DNA of 6,250 nt from an uncultured Desulfobacterales bacterium. Its GTDB lineage: Bacteria; Desulfobacterota; Desulfobacteria; Desulfobacterales; JAFDCJ01. The stretch is taken from the NCBI GenBank assembly GCA_945787595.1, contig CALZJV010000483.1, positions 1 through 6,250 on the forward strand. The letters run 5' to 3'. The notes beneath the pieces were generated by a model that saw nothing but the letters and a program-made list of their open reading frames with translations, ran no database searches and was not told where the DNA came from. Every line of letters begins with the position of its first letter. Position 1 is the first letter of the stretch. Shown here in pieces: positions 1-5,882 of the stretch. The translations under genes were made by a program, and so were the position numbers.

Positions 1-2
1 GA

Positions 3-40
3 CGCTGGTGGCACTTCCGCTTTGTGCCACCAGCGGACAT
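3..40. repeat. Palindromic intergenic repeat with a 12-bp hairpin
   Basis: The arms CGCTGGTGGCAC (3-14) and GTGCCACCAGCG (24-35) are exact reverse complements around a 9-nt loop. A second, mutually exclusive pairing is possible between TCCGCT (16-21) and AGCGGA (32-37). The second pairing is the one shared with the dispersed repeat units elsewhere in the window. There is no T-tract after either arm, so a simple Rho-independent terminator is not supported. The stretch TGGTGGCACTTCCG (6-19) recurs exactly at 5982-5995. Confidence 0.75.
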
Positions 41-299
41 ACGGTGCGCCACAACATCAGCTGCAATGTGGCACATCGAGATGCCCGTGGAGGAGCCGTC
101 CACAGCATCAAAAGCGGACGCTCCGACGGCCTGGGTGCTAATTGCCGAACATTGTGGGCCAGTCCGGACAAGATCTCGGTGGCCAGTGGTCCGGTATTGG
201 TCGGAGAAGGACAGAGCTCCCCTAAAGGGAACCCGTCACTTGTCCACCCCGTTCACCACCCAGACAAGTACGACTTGCCCGCATGATGGCCGCCACAGG
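41..299. other. Intergenic stretch with no recognisable gene
   Basis: No frame here gives a protein I recognise, and the overlapping frames read as low-quality translations. Two weak structures are visible. GCCAC (48-52) pairs with GTGGC (68-72). ACTTGTC (238-244) pairs exactly with GACAAGT (263-269), with an 18-nt loop. The second lies about 30 bases downstream of the stop of the minus-strand gene that ends at 300 and might help end its transcript. It has no T-tract, so this is only a possibility. Confidence 0.5.
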
Positions 300-1868
300 T
301 CAGAGATTCAATAGCCCATCTATTTGCTCGACTGCATCGATAAGCCGGTCCGCGTCGTCAGGCTCGACCTGATGTCCCCGCCACTTTTCCGTTGCGTCCA
401 CGAAACCTTCCAGGTCCAGCGGGTCCTGCAAAAAACCGAGAAGCTTCTTCTCCACGCCAGGGCTCAGGCTGAGGCCGATCAATCCGTTCACGAGCCGATC
501 GAGTAGGTCGTCCACGTCGGGAGTCGCTACGAACAATCCGCCAGAATTGAAGTCGGTAAAACCCGCTCGAAATCCAACTTGACCCAAGTTGTTGAAACCG
601 CCAAGAGAAAGAGGCAGCCGGTGACGAGGTCCGATCGTTCGGAAATCACCGGGTAGCACTTCGAGCGTATCTCCGAGACCGACCACGAAGCTCGGACCGC
701 CGAAGAAATTCTCGGTCCATACGCTCAGGCCGGGGCCAAAGGTGGTCGTCACCAGAAACGCCGTAAGGCCCTTGTTGTTTAACTCGACGTTCCGGAATGA
801 GAAGAAACTCGCGCCGGGAAAGCCCGGTGCCGGGTCCCCTTGTTTCACGACAACATGCAGGGACGAGGATTCCTTCCAGATACCCGAGAAGAACGGCGCG
901 AAACCGGTGAAGGCCACTTTGCCGGCGTCATTGAGTTGCGGAGCGCCGAATCCGGAGAACAGCACACCGCCGGTGCCAGGCGCCGCGTCGCCCTCCAAGG
1001 CAACCAAAACCAGACCCTTTCCCGGGCTTTCCTTCCAGACACCATCAGTAAGCGAACTGATAGATGGGCCGTTTATGTAAGCTCTGAAGGCCGTTCGGTC
1101 GTGCTTGTTGATCGAGCCGATGAAGAACGTGCTGGTGAATGGAGGATCAATCCCGAACACCGCGCTATCGACACCCGGAGCATTGTCGCCTTCCCGAACC
1201 AGCAAGTTCAAATCGCCGGCCTCTTTCCAGATACCCGAATTATTGGTTGCATCGACAAAGGGCCCGTCGAGAAACGCCGCGAACGCGACGTTCCCGGCAT
1301 CGCTAATCAGGGGGTCGCCAAAGGTCACGATTCCCGAGAACTGAGCGCCGCTTGTTCCCGGCGCTTCGTCCAGTTTCCTTGCCACCAGGGAAAGACCGGA
1401 GACCTCCTTCCAGACGCCTTGGTCGTTCAGAATTCCCTCGCCAAGGAGTTTGGCGTTGAACGCTACATTTCCTGAATTGTTGAAGCCCAGGTCGCGCGAG
1501 TTGAACACAATCCCGGAACTGAAGATCGCGTTGGTGCCAGGTGCCGGATCTCCATCGCGCACCACCAGGGTCAAGCCTTGGTCTTCCTTGTAAATGACTT
1601 CATCGGTAGAACCGGACACACCTTGGAGAAATCCCATGAATGTCGTCGCGCCGACGTTGTTGAGTTTGGGTATTCTTTCGACTTCACTCCTCGGGAAACA
1701 GCAAAACGTTGTTCCGGTGTCAGGTGCCGGGTCTCCGGTCCCGTCCTGAGCCGCGAGCACGACTGTCCTGACGGAGAAATCAAGCGCCAGTGCAGGGTTT
1801 GAGGCGGCTGGATATACGAGAGAGGCAGCTATGACCACGAGAGTGACCGACTTCAAGATTGTATGCAT
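300..1868 (-). CDS. Secreted seven-unit repeat protein, DUF7453-like
   Basis: The product is 522 residues. It begins with a signal peptide: H2 and K6, a hydrophobic core at about 7-20, and an ALA signal-peptidase motif at 26-28. The rest is about seven units of 51-66 residues. Each has a GDxAPG turn (45, 106, 166, 227, 293, 344, degenerate at 399), a LNNxG/DAG-x-VAF segment (69, 129, 188, 253, 312, 363, 425) and a GxWKE strand (151, 212, 276, 329, degenerate elsewhere). This pattern is typical of DUF7453-type exported proteins, probably a beta-propeller or solenoid; the fold is inferred. Residues 451-522 form an acidic helical tail that weakly recalls a FIMAH-type domain. No PEP-CTERM, LPXTG or transmembrane anchor is visible, so release or non-covalent surface attachment is likely. 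The start at 1868 was chosen over upstream ATGs at 1922 and 1880 because GGAGG (1874-1878) sits 5 nt before it. Molecular function is unknown. Confidence 0.78.
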   Translation of the reverse strand: MHTILKSVTLVVIAASLVYPAASNPALALDFSVRTVVLAAQDGTGDPAPDTGTTFCCFPRSEVERIPKLNNVGATTFMGFLQGVSGSTDEVIYKEDQGLTLVVRDGDPAPGTNAIFSSGIVFNSRDLGFNNSGNVAFNAKLLGEGILNDQGVWKEVSGLSLVARKLDEAPGTSGAQFSGIVTFGDPLISDAGNVAFAAFLDGPFVDATNNSGIWKEAGDLNLLVREGDNAPGVDSAVFGIDPPFTSTFFIGSINKHDRTAFRAYINGPSISSLTDGVWKESPGKGLVLVALEGDAAPGTGGVLFSGFGAPQLNDAGKVAFTGFAPFFSGIWKESSSLHVVVKQGDPAPGFPGASFFSFRNVELNNKGLTAFLVTTTFGPGLSVWTENFFGGPSFVVGLGDTLEVLPGDFRTIGPRHRLPLSLGGFNNLGQVGFRAGFTDFNSGGLFVATPDVDDLLDRLVNGLIGLSLSPGVEKKLLGFLQDPLDLEGFVDATEKWRGHQVEPDDADRLIDAVEQIDGLLNL

Positions 1869-1873
1869 AGGTT

Positions 1874-1878
1874 CCTCC
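1874..1878 (-). promoter_or_regulatory. Ribosome binding site of the DUF7453-like gene
   Basis: On the minus strand GGAGG is followed by 5 nt and ATG (1868-1866). It overlaps an in-frame upstream ATG (1880-1878), which therefore cannot use it. It decides the start and places a proper signal peptide at the very N-terminus. Confidence 0.75.
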
Positions 1879-2043
1879 ATCGCGTCCGCTGGCTCGGCCG
1901 CTTCGTGGGCCGCAGGGGCCACCGATTAAAGGATGAACCTCCGGTATCACGGGGTCGCAAACTCGTCATTGATACAAGTCAATTATGGGGAGTTGCCCTC
2001 AACTCCATGGGGGTTTCGACGCTCGTCCGTGGCAGTTGGCTTA

Positions 2044-2161
2044 GGTCCGCTCTGGGTCATTAGCGGACGTCGCGAACAACAATTCTGATGTCCGTTAAAC
2101 CCCCGAAAGCGGAAGTCACCATCCATGGGGCTGATGTCCGTTATGTGCCAGTAACAGACAT
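2044..2161. repeat. Cluster of three palindromic intergenic repeat units
   Basis: Three units of about 28-29 bp are present. Unit 1 has perfect arms GTCCGCT (2045-2051) and AGCGGAC (2062-2068). Unit 2 (2088-2116) starts ATGTCCGTTAAAC and ends AAGCGGAAGT, and is imperfect. Unit 3 has arms ATGTCCGTTA (2134-2143) and TAACAGACAT (2152-2161) with one mismatch and an 8-nt loop. Several units contain ATG and so create spurious reading frames in both directions, including a minus-strand frame carrying PLMTQSG. The cluster lies between the divergent starts of the repeat-protein and TerB genes. Confidence 0.8.
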
Positions 2162-2220
2162 GTGCTTGCGGAAAATCTGGCTCACAATACCGACTGCCCG
2201 CGCCCGAAATTTTCGTCTCG

Positions 2221-2250
2221 TTGCAAGAAAGGCCAGCCATGATTTAATAT
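2221..2250 (+). promoter_or_regulatory. Possible sigma-70-type promoter for the TerB gene
   Basis: TTGCAA (2221-2226), an 18-nt spacer, then TAATAT (2245-2250). Each hexamer matches the consensus at four of six positions. It lies in the A+T-rich stretch ahead of the TerB gene and would start transcription about 60 nt before the leader ORF at 2317. It was found by eye only, and chance matches are common in A+T-rich DNA. Confidence 0.25.
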
Positions 2251-2316
2251 TCAAACCGGACCAATCAGGTGGAGCAGGACACAAACACGGGAAGACAGTC
2301 GAAGGTGGATTTATTT

Positions 2317-2373
2317 ATGACAGCGTCCAATACAGAAGGCTCCGACGAAACAGACAAATTCATGGTTGAATGA
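2317..2373 (+). CDS. Possible 18-codon leader ORF upstream of the TerB gene
   Basis: ATG at 2317 opens a frame encoding MTASNTEGSDETDKFMVE and ending at TGA 2371-2373. AGGTGG (2303-2308) lies 8 nt before the ATG and is a better Shine-Dalgarno match than anything just before the TerB gene. The stop is one base before the TerB ATG at 2375, the geometry expected for translational coupling by re-initiation. The peptide is acidic and polar, with no signal peptide and no run of one amino acid that would suggest attenuation. It may instead be a chance frame, or the original N-terminus of the TerB protein cut off by a frameshift. Confidence 0.35.
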   Translation: MTASNTEGSDETDKFMVE

Positions 2374-2374
2374 G

Positions 2375-3442
2375 ATGGAATTAATTCTGGGATTTATTAT
2401 TTTAGGAATTGCCGCGTGGATTATTTTTATAATTTTTTCTGCCGTCGCGCGTCGGATAACCGGAGCTTCTGAAAAGTCTGCTAAAGGCGAAGGGACTTTC
2501 TCCGAAAACATGAGACTGGCGTTCAGAGGTATGGGGCCTTTGGAAGCCAGGATTGTTGATACAACACTGGGAGACTACCTACGCGCGCCTGTCAAAGCAA
2601 TCGAAGTGAAGGGGCTCTTCCCCGTAAATACGATCCGCCAAGTCGCATTTGTCACTTCGATTTTTGACGAGAGTAGTGGTGAATTGGCGCCGGTATTATC
2701 ACCGATTGAGATGTACCAGGAGCCGGACAGTACCGTATATCAATATTCCATAAAAGTAGGTCAGGAGGTGTCGCCTGGACAGGGCTTTGGTCACTGGACG
2801 CAAACCGGCAGAATTATTCCCAATATTCTACAGCCGCCAGTCGGAGGAGCAAGGCGACTATTTGCAATACTTCGTTTGATCGATATGGATAATATGCCGG
2901 TAATCAGGCGTGGCTCCAACGATCCGGACAATGCAGGCATATTATGGCAGGCTGTATTGAGATTTGCGTTTACGTTTGTTGAAAAAGGATACGAAGAGGC
3001 TGTCGAACATCGAGATCGCGCGCGAGAATTGTCTGTAAGAATTGGCATGGCGGTCGCAATGGCAGACGGCACGCTGGATAACAGTGAGGGCAAAACGCTT
3101 AAAGAATGGATTCTTAAATCAATTTCTCCTTACGCTGACGAAAAACGCGAACACTTAAAAGCCTTATACAATGGCGCGATGAAGGATGCGCATTCATTGG
3201 CAAAAAATGGTGAGTTAAGGCTTGGCGAACTTACGAGAGAGCTCAACGAAATTGCTGAACAAGCAACAAAATACGAAACTGTAGAGCTATGCTTTAAGGT
3301 TTTGGCGGCAGATGGCGTCGTGCATCCAGAAGAGTTAAAAGTCATAAACAAGGTTGCCGATTCATTGGATCTCGATTTCGATCAAATCAAAAAAATGCGC
3401 GATCAAACAATTATCAGTCTCGGTGCGAATGTAGATAGCTAG
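2375..3442 (+). CDS. Membrane-anchored TerB-domain protein
   Basis: The product is 355 residues. One hydrophobic helix (about 3-25) is followed by basic RR at 26-27, suggesting an anchor with the bulk in the cytoplasm. Residues about 55-205 form a predicted strand-rich domain that I cannot name (it includes WTQTGRIIPN and LQPPVGGAR). Residues about 210-345 match an all-helical TerB (tellurite-resistance/DjlA-like) domain. It carries the two characteristic acidic motifs, ADG with a following Glu at 230-238 and ADG...EE at 312-320, which bind metal in TerB. Family members are linked to tellurite resistance and envelope or phage stress; the substrate here is unknown. No other ter genes are in the window. 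An in-frame TTG at 2366 is an alternative start. Neither start has a good Shine-Dalgarno sequence, so coupling to the short ORF ending at 2373 is possible. The DNA is visibly richer in A+T than the flanking genes, suggesting horizontal acquisition. Confidence 0.83.
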   Translation: MELILGFIILGIAAWIIFIIFSAVARRITGASEKSAKGEGTFSENMRLAFRGMGPLEARIVDTTLGDYLRAPVKAIEVKGLFPVNTIRQVAFVTSIFDESSGELAPVLSPIEMYQEPDSTVYQYSIKVGQEVSPGQGFGHWTQTGRIIPNILQPPVGGARRLFAILRLIDMDNMPVIRRGSNDPDNAGILWQAVLRFAFTFVEKGYEEAVEHRDRARELSVRIGMAVAMADGTLDNSEGKTLKEWILKSISPYADEKREHLKALYNGAMKDAHSLAKNGELRLGELTRELNEIAEQATKYETVELCFKVLAADGVVHPEELKVINKVADSLDLDFDQIKKMRDQTIISLGANVDS

Positions 3443-3542
3443 GTTAGCATTGAAGAATTACTCGCTATCGACGCAGATTGACCTCCCGACTAGATCGCCG
3501 AATCCCAGCGCCTAGAGCAGTCCTAACCGCACCTTGTCAGGC
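3443..3542. other. Post-TerB intergenic stretch
   Basis: No gene, RNA or hairpin with a T-tract was identified after the TerB stop. Base composition returns to high G+C within this stretch, marking the end of the A+T-rich segment. Confidence 0.4.
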
Positions 3543-3647
3543 ACGTCCGCTTCACCCCCAATAGCCGAAGTTGCCGGCTAAATGTCCGCACCTGAGGGAA
3601 GAGCGGACCTACGTGCTCGACTGTCCGTTTAGTCGAGAAACAGACAT
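3543..3647. repeat. Cluster of three palindromic intergenic repeat units
   Basis: Unit 1 (3543-3571) starts ACGTCCGCTT and ends AGCCGAAGT; it aligns without gaps over 29 bases to the unit at 2088-2116. Unit 2 (3582-3610) has arms GTCCGC (3584-3589) and GCGGAC (3603-3608). Unit 3 has arms TGTCCGTTT (3622-3630) and AAACAGACA (3638-3646) with one mismatch and a 7-nt loop. The cluster lies between the TerB and aldo/keto reductase genes, both on the plus strand. Confidence 0.75.
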
Positions 3648-3839
3648 GCAGGCGCCGCACTTATGGGGATATGCCTTTGGGTGAAAGCCCGGCTTTGCCC
3701 ACGCGCCTTCGGTATTGATCTCACCCCCACGCATTGGCGCCGCGTGGGCCACACCCTGAGACAGCACCTGCGGGCGAGAAACGGCTTGAGACGTGTCTTC
3801 GGCACCCGTAGCATCACCGGAGCAAAGCTAAAGGGGGAA
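3648..3839. other. Upstream region of the aldo/keto reductase gene
   Basis: No recognisable gene. The frame from 3663 runs into the reductase gene in another phase and has no family resemblance. A short palindrome, AAAGCC then GGCTTT, lies at about 3686-3698. The reductase promoter must lie here or within the repeat cluster, but no clear -35/-10 pair is visible. Confidence 0.35.
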
Positions 3840-3860
3840 TGCCGGCCGCCCGGCCCGGCA
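3840..3860 (+). repeat. GC-rich inverted repeat before the aldo/keto reductase RBS
   Basis: TGCCGG (3840-3845) and CCGGCA (3855-3860) are exact reverse complements around a 9-nt GC-rich loop. The structure ends 9 nt before the Shine-Dalgarno sequence at 3870, so in the mRNA it would form a 5'-leader stem-loop that could affect translation or stability. It could also be chance in GC-rich DNA. Confidence 0.4.
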
Positions 3861-3879
3861 CACTTACGCGAGGATCTCG

Positions 3880-4728
3880 ATGCAACCAGCAAAAGCTCCC
3901 ACGATCTCCGCCCATGGCGTTGAGATGCCTGTTGTCGGCTATGGCACGATGCTTTTTCCTGAGCCGGACCGCGCGGCGGAGCTGGTCGCCCATGCAATCG
4001 ATTGTGGCTATCGCCACATCGACACGGCGCGCAAATACGGTTCCGAACAATGGGTTGGTGAGGGCATCCGCGCCTCGCGAATCGTCCGAGAGGAGTTATT
4101 CGTCACCACCAAGGTTACAGAGGAAAATGCGCGTGAGGCCGATTTCGCCCGCTCCCTCGACACCAGTCTCAAGACCCTGGGTCTCGACTATGTCGATCTA
4201 CTCTTGATCCACTGGCCGCAGCCGCGCGTGCCGCTTGACGAAACGCTGGGCGCGCTCGCCAGGGCCAAACGCGAGGGACTGACGCGCCATATCGGGGTGT
4301 CTAACTTCACCGTGGCACTGCTTGAAGAGGCCGTTAAGGTTTGTCCCGAGCCGCTGGTCACCAACCAGATCGAGTATCACGCCTATATCCGCCAGGATAA
4401 GCTTCTGGCCGCTTGCGCTCGCCATGGGCTTCTCGTCACCTGCCACGTTCCGCTGGCCCGCGGCAAGCTTCTAGACGACCCCGTGATTGGCGAGATCGCG
4501 GCGGCCCATAGCCGGACGAGCGCCCAGATTGCGCTGCGCTGGCTGATCCAGCAGCCACACATCGCGGTCGTACCGCGCGCGCTCGAGTTCGGTGAAATCG
4601 AGGAGGATATCGCTCTGTTTGATTTCGCGCTCAGCGAGGAGGAAATGGACCGGATCGGCGCCCTGCGCGACAAGAACATTCGCATCGTCGATCCAGAGGT
4701 GCGCCGGCCGGTGTGGGATGTGGGCTGA
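3880..4728 (+). CDS. Aldo/keto reductase, NADPH-dependent
   Basis: The product is 282 residues, full length for prokaryotic aldo/keto reductases of the 2,5-diketo-D-gluconate reductase group. These are cytoplasmic TIM barrels that reduce aldehydes and ketones with NADPH. The catalytic tetrad is complete: Asp48 (in HIDTA), Tyr53 (KYGSE), Lys78 (VTTKV) and His111 (LIHWP). Cofactor and nicotinamide contacts are also present: Ser141-Asn142 in GVSNF and Gln163 in NQIEYH. The usual IPKS loop near the C-terminus reads VPRA (231-234); Arg for Lys keeps a positive charge for the NADPH 2'-phosphate. The ATG at 3880 follows GAGG (3870-3873) by 6 nt and gives a normal N-terminus. The gene stands alone, convergent with the nitrilase homologue, so the physiological substrate cannot be inferred. 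Confidence 0.96.
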   Translation: MQPAKAPTISAHGVEMPVVGYGTMLFPEPDRAAELVAHAIDCGYRHIDTARKYGSEQWVGEGIRASRIVREELFVTTKVTEENAREADFARSLDTSLKTLGLDYVDLLLIHWPQPRVPLDETLGALARAKREGLTRHIGVSNFTVALLEEAVKVCPEPLVTNQIEYHAYIRQDKLLAACARHGLLVTCHVPLARGKLLDDPVIGEIAAAHSRTSAQIALRWLIQQPHIAVVPRALEFGEIEEDIALFDFALSEEEMDRIGALRDKNIRIVDPEVRRPVWDVG

Positions 4729-4777
4729 GGCGATTTTCACCCGGGGCTGGCCAAGCGCGAGCCTGACAAGGCCGCAC

Positions 4778-4872
4778 ATGTCGCCTTCGGGTCAAAAGCG
4801 GCCCTAAACGGCACAATCGCTGATGTCCGTTTAGCCTTGAGGAACGGACCAAAATCCCCAGAAAACGGACAT
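4778..4872. repeat. Palindromic repeat units in the convergent gap
   Basis: A degenerate unit occupies 4778-4803 (ATGTCGCC...AAAAGCGGCC). A second, at 4823-4851, has arms GTCCGTT (4825-4831) and AACGGAC (4843-4849). The arm ATGTCCGTTT (4823-4832) also pairs perfectly over 10 bp with AAACGGACAT (4863-4872), so two competing hairpins are possible. A further partial unit (ATGTCGGC) begins near 4883. Located between two convergent genes, these structures could act as a bidirectional transcription barrier, but neither strand shows a clear T-tract. Confidence 0.7.
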
Positions 4873-4938
4873 TGGCGCTGGAATGTCGGCTAGAGCGTGA
4901 TGAGGCTAGATTGAACCGGTTGGCGACGGCGGGAGCGA

Positions 4939-5730
4939 CTATTCCGCCGCTTCGCGCCGCGGCTGCGGATAGAAGCTGTCGTAAAGCTCGGGACGCTGCC
5001 ACTGCGGTCCGAGCAGCCCCGCCTTGGTCGCGTTGCTGGCGGAGGCACTGACCGTGTCCTGGGTCGAGCGCAGATGGCGCACGCGCTCGAGGCTGACCTC
5101 GAGCACCTCTTCAGCCGTGAACAAATTCTGCGTCGTCACCACGATCGCCAGATTCTCAATCGCTCGCGCCCAGATCAGGGTGCGCCAGGTGGCCCACAAC
5201 CGCTTCTTGTTCATTCCCGCGGGCATGAATATCAATTCGGCGCCCCGCAGTGCCAGCGCGCGGGCCACTTCCGGCATATAGACCTCGCTGCACATCGCCA
5301 ATCCTACCTTGCCGAAGTCCGTGTCGAAGACCGGGAACTCGTTGCCACACACGTACTGGAACTCCCAGCTCGTGCCTCCCGTGTAGTTCCACGGCCCGTT
5401 CGGATGGGTGCGCCGATACCGCGCTGGTTCGCGGCCATCAGGATAAGCCATCACGATCAGGTTGTGGGCGGTGGCGGCGCTTTCGTCGATCGGCTCGATC
5501 GTGCCGAACACGACGTGGATGCCATGCTTGGCTGCCGCGCCGGCCAGTCGGGGCGTCGGGTCGTAGGCCGCTGGCATGCGCCAAGGGCCTGGATAGGTTT
5601 CCGGGAAGCAGACGAAATGCGCACCCTCGTCGGCGGCGCGAGCGATAAAGTGCAGCGCGTCGGCAACATTGGCCTCGTCGTCACCAGGCCGATGCGCCAG
5701 AGGTTGCACGACGGCGATCCGAAAGCTCAT
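4939..5730 (-). CDS. Nitrilase-superfamily carbon-nitrogen hydrolase, possibly defective
   Basis: The product is 263 residues. The superfamily consists of cytoplasmic enzymes that hydrolyse nitriles, amides or carbamoyl compounds through a Glu-Lys-Cys triad. Glu44 (FPETY) and Cys147 (AMCSEVYMPE) are present. At the usual Lys position (YRKxH) the protein has Arg107 in YRRTHP. After ARAIENLAIVVTTQNLF (189-204) the chain passes within about 10 residues to VSLERVRHLR. Relatives have some 25-30 more residues there, including a GxSxIxxPxG-like strand pair, so an in-frame deletion near residues 205-211 (DNA about 5100-5120) is inferred. The start at 5730 was chosen because AGGAGG (5737-5742) is 6 nt upstream and the N-terminus MSFRIAVVQP is canonical; the open frame continues upstream to 6006 but only through repeat DNA. 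The gene is monocistronic, so the substrate is unknown. It may be a decaying gene. Confidence 0.85.
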   Translation of the reverse strand: MSFRIAVVQPLAHRPGDDEANVADALHFIARAADEGAHFVCFPETYPGPWRMPAAYDPTPRLAGAAAKHGIHVVFGTIEPIDESAATAHNLIVMAYPDGREPARYRRTHPNGPWNYTGGTSWEFQYVCGNEFPVFDTDFGKVGLAMCSEVYMPEVARALALRGAELIFMPAGMNKKRLWATWRTLIWARAIENLAIVVTTQNLFTAEEVLEVSLERVRHLRSTQDTVSASASNATKAGLLGPQWQRPELYDSFYPQPRREAAE

Positions 5731-5736
5731 CTCAAT

Positions 5737-5742
5737 CCTCCT
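5737..5742 (-). promoter_or_regulatory. Ribosome binding site of the nitrilase homologue
   Basis: AGGAGG on the minus strand, 6 nt before the ATG at 5730-5728. It is a near-perfect Shine-Dalgarno sequence and rules out the longer upstream reading of the same frame. Confidence 0.8.
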
Positions 5743-5882
5743 ACTTTGCGCGGTGAGGCACCTTGGCGCCAGTCTAAACCGAAATAGAGATTGAAGCGAA
5801 TTGGCAATTTTGATCTCGGCCGCGTGCCATCGGGGAAGTGTTCGTTCAGAGTTAACACGAGACCTCGTCGGTTGTCGCGCCA
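5743..5882. other. Upstream region of the nitrilase homologue
   Basis: A non-coding stretch that should hold the minus-strand promoter. A TTGCCA occurs on the minus strand near 5806-5801, but no -10 hexamer at proper spacing is convincing. No RNA gene or operator was recognised. Confidence 0.35.

Noticed and set aside
8..314. Two overlapping plus-strand frames at the left edge
   Set aside because: They overlap each other, begin in or beside the hairpin repeat, lack a convincing ribosome binding site and resemble no protein family.
840..1475. 211-codon plus-strand frame opposite the repeat-protein gene
   Set aside because: It is antisense to a convincing signal-peptide repeat protein and shows no family resemblance; its openness follows from codon bias on the true strand.
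2044..2161. CRISPR array
   Set aside because: The repeats are divergent palindromes with irregular spacing and only two or three units per cluster; there are no uniform spacers and no cas genes.
1983..2240. 85-codon minus-strand frame containing PLMTQSG
   Set aside because: It is a translation of the palindromic repeats, a known type of spurious hypothetical protein.
2088..2369. 93-codon plus-strand frame starting in a repeat unit
   Set aside because: Its ATG is the repeat's own ATGTCCG, the first third translates repeat DNA, and no domain is visible.
3543..3647. Integron attC sites between cassette-like genes
   Set aside because: Genes separated by palindromes recall an integron array, but genes alternate in strand, units are only about 28 bp, no conserved GTTRRRY core sites were found and no integrase is present.
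3840..3860. Rho-independent terminator
   Set aside because: A GC-rich stem is present but no T-tract follows, and it sits just before a ribosome binding site rather than after a gene.
3663..3923. 86-codon frame upstream of and overlapping the aldo/keto reductase
   Set aside because: It overlaps the well-supported reductase start in another phase and has no recognisable motif.
5074..5787. 237-codon plus-strand frame opposite the nitrilase gene
   Set aside because: It is antisense to the nitrilase homologue; the translation is Arg/His-rich, low-quality and has no recognisable domain.
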